This document shows, piece after piece, positions 60,318-64,000 of a stretch of 64,000 nucleotides of DNA. A program made the position numbers and the translations under genes. Location: positions 3,100,001-3,164,000 of the forward strand of contig NZ_NJAK01000001.1 of the NCBI RefSeq assembly GCF_002632755.1, given 5' to 3'. This stretch comes from Xenorhabdus ishibashii. GTDB taxonomy: Bacteria; Pseudomonadota; Gammaproteobacteria; Enterobacterales; Enterobacteriaceae. Positions within the stretch are counted from its first letter, which is position 1; each line of letters starts with the position of its first letter. A model generated the notes under the pieces. That model saw nothing but the letters and a program-made list of their open reading frames with translations, was not told where the DNA came from and ran no database searches.

Positions 60318-60373
60318 TGGTATCCCTTGTTCCGATACCCGCTTTTCTTTAGCTGGTGACAGGAACCATTATA

Positions 60374-61171
60374 ATGAGAATTAATTCACTCACTATCGCA
60401 GGAACCGATCCTAGCGGTGGTGCCGGCATTCAGGCCGATTTAAAAACCTTTTCTGCGCTTGGAGCTTATGGTACGACAGTTGTTACTGCATTGGTTGCAC
60501 AAAATACACTGGGCGTACAATCAATTTATGAGCTTGATCCTCTTTTTGTTGCTGCTCAGCTAGAATCAGTGCTTTCAGATGTCAGGATAGACAGTGCCAA
60601 AATTGGGATGTTGTCAAATGCGGCTAATATCACTGTAGTAGCAGAGTCGTTACATCGTTATCCTATTCCCTACATTGTATTGGATACAGTTATGGTAGCG
60701 AAAAGTGGTGATCCTTTGCTATCACCGGAGGCTATTACCACAATGGTAGAGCAATTGCTGCCGATCGTCTCTTTGATTACTCCCAATTTGCCGGAGGCGG
60801 CAGCCATATTGAAATGTGATCTTGCTGATACCGAAAATGAAATGTTGCGACAGGGGAGAGCATTATGTTCAATGGGATGTCAGGCAGTGTTATTGAAAGG
60901 TGGGCATTTGAATAATGAGGAAAGCCCTGATTGGCTTTTTACCTCGGAAGGGGAGTGGCGTTTTACCGCTCCCAGAGTAAATACACGGCATACTCATGGG
61001 ACAGGTTGTACTTTGTCGGCAGCACTTGCTGCATTGCGTCCGCGTTATTCTGATTGGCAAAGCACGCTGCCAGTTGCCAAAACATATTTACAAAATGCTC
61101 TGACACAGGCGGATAGTTTGCAAGTTGGTCATGGTGTTGGGCCGGTTCACCATTTTCATCAATGGTGGTGA
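60374..61171 (+). CDS. thiD: hydroxymethylpyrimidine (phosphate) kinase ThiD
   Basis: ThiD phosphorylates HMP and HMP-P for thiamine synthesis. It has the ribokinase-like substrate motif AGTDPSGGAGIQAD, VLDTVMVAKSGDPLL, and the anion-hole HTHGTGCTLSAALAAL. ATG at 60374 gives 265 residues (E. coli 266) and follows AGGAACC; the frame extends to a GTG at 60356. Here it stands alone behind the riboswitch, without the thiM partner found in E. coli. Confidence 0.95.
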   Translation: MRINSLTIAGTDPSGGAGIQADLKTFSALGAYGTTVVTALVAQNTLGVQSIYELDPLFVAAQLESVLSDVRIDSAKIGMLSNAANITVVAESLHRYPIPYIVLDTVMVAKSGDPLLSPEAITTMVEQLLPIVSLITPNLPEAAAILKCDLADTENEMLRQGRALCSMGCQAVLLKGGHLNNEESPDWLFTSEGEWRFTAPRVNTRHTHGTGCTLSAALAALRPRYSDWQSTLPVAKTYLQNALTQADSLQVGHGVGPVHHFHQWW

Positions 61172-61232
61172 ATTCTTGCATAATGGGGATGCAGAGATCC
61201 CCATCTTGAAAGTAGTGAACCTAATAACTTGA

Positions 61233-62282
61233 TTAGGCGATGGTAATTTTCTTATCGAGATAAACATCCTGTACGGAGTGGATTAACTCAACGCCTTCTT
61301 TCATCGATTTCTTGAACGCTTTGCGGCCAAGGATTAATCCCATCCCTCCGGCACGTTTATTGATAACGGCAGTGCGGACAGAATCACTTAAGTCATTGTT
61401 TCCAGAAGCCCCACCTGAATTGATTAATCCAGCGCGCCCCATATAACAGTTAGCAATTTGATAACGGACGAGATCAATCGGATGCTCAGTGGTCAAATTG
61501 CTATAGACGCGTTTGTCTGTGTGCCCGAACCCAATAGCAGTATAACCACCATTAGTTTCAGCCATTTTTTGTTTAACGATATCGGCACCGATTGTTGCTG
61601 CCAAATGATTCGCCTGACCGGTTAAATCAGCGCTGGTATGGTAATCAACCCCATCTTTCTTGAAAGCGGAGTTGCGCAGATAAGCCCATAATACAGTGAC
61701 CATGCCGAGTTCGTGAGCGCGTTCAAAAGCGGCTGAAATTTCTTCTATTTGGCGGCGTGATTCGGGAGAGCCATAATAGATTGTTGCACCTACCGCAACG
61801 GCACCCATGTTAAATGCCTGTTCGACACTGGCATATAAAGTTTGATCATACTGGGCGGGATAGGTCAAAGTTTCGTTATGATTAAGTTTAACCAGAAACG
61901 GGATCTTATGGGCATAACGGCGAGAAACAGACGCCAGAACACCGTAAGTTGAAGCAACACAGTTACAGCCTGCCTCAATCGCCAGCTCAACAATATTTTT
62001 GGGATCAAAATAGAGGGGATTGGCAGCGAAAGAAGCGCTGGCGGAATGTTCAACTCCCTGATCTACCGGCAAAATTGAGAGATAACCAGTACCTGCCAAA
62101 CGTCCATGATTCAATAAGGTTTGCATGGAACGAAGAACAGGATTGGGGCGGTTATTTTCCAGCATTACTCTATCAACAAAATCTGTACCTGGGAGATAGA
62201 GATTTTCACGTGGAATGGTATTGCATTGATGTTCCAATAAACTCTCTGCGTCTTTTCCTAACAACTTAACGATATCAGTCAT
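61233..62282 (-). CDS. fbaB: class I fructose-bisphosphate aldolase FbaB
   Basis: FbaB is the Schiff-base (DhnA-type) aldolase of glycolysis and gluconeogenesis. It has [19 protein letters not shown], the lysine in [10 protein letters not shown] and [14 protein letters not shown]. It is 349 residues (E. coli 350). ATG follows CTGGAGTTAATC. It neighbours trhP and cyaR. Confidence 0.95.
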   Translation of the reverse strand: MTDIVKLLGKDAESLLEHQCNTIPRENLYLPGTDFVDRVMLENNRPNPVLRSMQTLLNHGRLAGTGYLSILPVDQGVEHSASASFAANPLYFDPKNIVELAIEAGCNCVASTYGVLASVSRRYAHKIPFLVKLNHNETLTYPAQYDQTLYASVEQAFNMGAVAVGATIYYGSPESRRQIEEISAAFERAHELGMVTVLWAYLRNSAFKKDGVDYHTSADLTGQANHLAATIGADIVKQKMAETNGGYTAIGFGHTDKRVYSNLTTEHPIDLVRYQIANCYMGRAGLINSGGASGNNDLSDSVRTAVINKRAGGMGLILGRKAFKKSMKEGVELIHSVQDVYLDKKITIA

Positions 62283-62700
62283 GATTAACTCCAGTTTGCA
62301 AAAGGCGCTACTGATTGTTGTTTATATTTGAACTGATCACAAGACAAGTTGAGAGGGAAGCCGCAGTGGATCGCTTCAGTTAATACAAATGTTGCCAAAA
62401 CTTAACCATTTTGTATGACAATGAAGTGAAATAATATTTATCTGATGTGGTGATAAATATTGAAGTTATTTAGAAATCAGGCTTATTTTTTCTCAAAATT
62501 TCCTTCATTAAACTGAATAAATCCTAACTATATTTATCAAAAGATGTTTTTTTGATTATTATAAATACTATCGTCAGTAAAAGCTGAATAAATGTTCAGC
62601 TTGGATTTGGCAATATTAATTAATTTGATGGTTTCTGAAGATAAGTTGTTTTTGTTAACCGATTGAATTTATTGATTTTTATCTTGTTTGTGTGTTTATT
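62283..62700. other. intergenic region upstream of fbaB
   Basis: About 420 bp holding the fbaB promoter region and AT-rich sequence up to the end of cyaR. No other gene or RNA is recognised. Confidence 0.5.
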
Positions 62701-62707
62701 TATGTAA

Positions 62708-62796
62708 AAGAAAAGGCCAGCCCAAGGGAGATTGAGCTAGCCAAGGAGGTGGTTCCTAGTCTTACAACAAAATTTTTTAGTTCTTTATTTTTCAGG
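62708..62796 (-). ncRNA. cyaR: CyaR (RyeE) small RNA
   Basis: The minus strand contains GGAACCACCTCCTTGGC, TCTCCCTTGGGC and a T-rich end. The first block, with its anti-Shine-Dalgarno core, and the second block are the conserved parts of E. coli CyaR, an Hfq-dependent repressor of ompX, luxS, nadE and others. The GGCTAGC/GGGCTGGCC terminator hairpin precedes CCTTTTCTTTT. The gene is next to yegQ (trhP), as in E. coli. The 5' end is placed at CCCTGAAAAATAAAG, about 89 nt in all. Confidence 0.9.
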
Positions 62797-62846
62797 GCTG
62801 ATAATACGAGAAATAAATTAACATTGATGTGATCTATTTCTAAAAA
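62797..62846 (-). promoter_or_regulatory. cyaR promoter with probable CRP site
   Basis: On the minus strand TATTAT (62806-62801) is the -10 box. A CRP half-site TGTGATCTA (plus strand 62828-62836) is centred about 40 bases before the start, the class II position. The other half is poor. E. coli cyaR is CRP-activated. A GATCTATTT/AAATAGATC inverted repeat overlaps the site. Confidence 0.6.
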
Positions 62847-62891
62847 AATAGATCAATTTCTTTAAAACCCTATTTTGAATTACTTTACTTA

Positions 62892-64000
62892 TCACTCCTG
62901 TGGATGAGGTGCTCTGGTATTGCCACCTTTTAAGTTTCGCACAAGTAAAGCATAATCCAGATTAATTTCCTCAGGAATAGGAAGATAAACGAGATGCCCA
63001 TCACCTGGCGCAATTTCTACGGCCTGACCTTTTTTATTTATCATAGATCCTAACGTGAAGTTAATATTGCCCGATGGAGTCATGAGTTCCAGATGATCCC
63101 CGACAAGAAATTTATTCTTCACGGCAACTTCTGCCAAGCCATTGACTCGATTACCAGTAAATTCCCCAACGAATTGTTGAGTATCTGATACGGAGTAGCC
63201 GTATTCGTAAGTTTGGTAAGCATCATGGGTATGACGACGCAGGAAACCTTCGGTATAGCCACGGTGTGCTAAACCTTCTAATGTGGTCATCAACGTTGGA
63301 TCAAAGGGTTTCCCAGCAACGGCATCATCTATGGCTCGGCGATATACCTGGGCGGTGCGGGCACAATAATAGAAAGATTTAGTACGGCCTTCGATTTTCA
63401 GTGAATGAACTTCCATCTTGGTTAATCTTTCTACATGCTCAATGGCACGTAAGTCTTTGGAATTCATTATATAAGTACCATGTTCATCTTCAAACGCTGA
63501 CATATATTCGCCGGGACGCTTGGCTTCTTCTACCATGAATACTTTATCGGTTGGCGCACCCTGGCCCAGTGTTGGTTCAATGTTTTTAACAGGAATAGGG
63601 TCATGCATATGGACAATATTACCAATACTATCTTCCTTGCCTTCCTGCACATTGTATTCCCAGCGACAAGCATTGGTGCAAGTACCCTGATTAGGATCGC
63701 GCTTGTTGATATAGCCTGATAACAGGCAACGGCCAGAATAAGCCATACAAAGTGCGCCATGCACAAAAATCTCAAGCTCCATATCAGGCACTTGCTGACG
63801 AATTTCAGCAATTTCTTCCAGCGAAAGCTCACGGGAAAGAATGACTCGCGTCAATCCCATTTGTTTCCAGAATTTAACTGTAGCCCAGTTAACAGCATTG
63901 GCTTGAACCGAAAGATGGATATCTATTTCAGGAAATGTCTCGCGCACCATCATAATTAAGCCTGGATCAGACATAATCAAAGCATCAGGTCCCATTTCTA
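62892..64000 (-). CDS. trhP: tRNA 5-hydroxyuridine hydroxylation protein TrhP (YegQ), 5' part outside the window
   Basis: This U32-family protein is needed for prephenate-dependent hydroxylation of U34 in tRNA. The visible part aligns with E. coli YegQ from about residue 88: MGPDALIMSDPGLIMMV, HLSVQANAVNW, the cysteine cluster GALCMAYSGRCLLSGY and NQGTCTNACRWEY, and SLKIEGRTKS. The frame is open at the right edge; ATG at 63995 is internal. Confidence 0.95.
   Translation of the reverse strand, partial: EMGPDALIMSDPGLIMMVRETFPEIDIHLSVQANAVNWATVKFWKQMGLTRVILSRELSLEEIAEIRQQVPDMELEIFVHGALCMAYSGRCLLSGYINKRDPNQGTCTNACRWEYNVQEGKEDSIGNIVHMHDPIPVKNIEPTLGQGAPTDKVFMVEEAKRPGEYMSAFEDEHGTYIMNSKDLRAIEHVERLTKMEVHSLKIEGRTKSFYYCARTAQVYRRAIDDAVAGKPFDPTLMTTLEGLAHRGYTEGFLRRHTHDAYQTYEYGYSVSDTQQFVGEFTGNRVNGLAEVAVKNKFLVGDHLELMTPSGNINFTLGSMINKKGQAVEIAPGDGHLVYLPIPEEINLDYALLVRNLKGGNTRAPHPQE

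Overview
The window is a chromosomal segment of a low-GC enterobacterium of the Morganellaceae, most likely Xenorhabdus or its sister genus Photorhabdus. The reasons are protein matches to the E. coli/Proteus gene set in E. coli order, a umoD-type gene between ndh and mfd, AT-rich accessory islands, an inverse autotransporter, and a protein resembling inhibitors of invertebrate-type lysozyme. The genus is inferred from memory of these families; no search was run.

Layout. 1-25.4 kb is a conserved core block: the rne leader, rluC, yceF, then yceD-rpmF-plsX-fabH-fabD-fabG-acpP-fabF (ribosomal protein L32 plus fatty-acid and phospholipid initiation), pabC-mltG-tmk-holB-ycfH, hinT, lpoB-thiK-nagZ, ndh, umoD, mfd and lolCDE. 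It continues with cobB and pepT (to 27.6 kb). Several genes that E. coli has here (ptsG, fhuE, ycfP, nagK, potABCD) are absent.

27.6-37.4 kb is an AT-rich accessory island between pepT and roxA. It has two Ig-like-domain proteins without signal peptides, a secreted protein resembling halovibrin HvnA, and, convergent to these, a 1454-residue inverse autotransporter (intimin/invasin family) with four nearly identical 339-bp passenger repeats. Decayed coding remnants follow, including a short EF-hand ORF.

37.4-46.9 kb is core again: roxA, phoQ-phoP, purB-hflD-mnmA, nudJ-rluE and icd. 46.7-50.9 kb is a 4-kb relic of a lambdoid prophage in the 3' end of icd. Its ends are a 198-bp duplication of the icd terminus. 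Between them lie an integrase C-terminal fragment, tail genes L, K, I and M (truncated or rearranged), a lipoprotein moron and a relBE toxin-antitoxin pair.

51-60 kb is accessory and AT-rich: a DUF2007-like membrane protein, a secreted small protein, a PliI-like lysozyme inhibitor, a second integrase fragment, an alanine/sodium symporter, amiD, a MarA/SoxS-type regulator, an unannotated small gene that I read as mgrB (the PhoQ inhibitor), a PheP-like permease and a cold-shock protein. 60-64 kb holds a TPP riboswitch with thiD, fbaB, the sRNA gene cyaR and the 3' part of trhP (yegQ).

The most notable points are the icd-flanked prophage relic with a tail-protein/icd chimera, the PhoQ sensor without its acidic patch paired with a divergent mgrB, the HvnA-like/inverse-autotransporter island, the CyaR and TPP RNA elements, and a UmoD/YcfJ protein without the usual glycine-zipper core.
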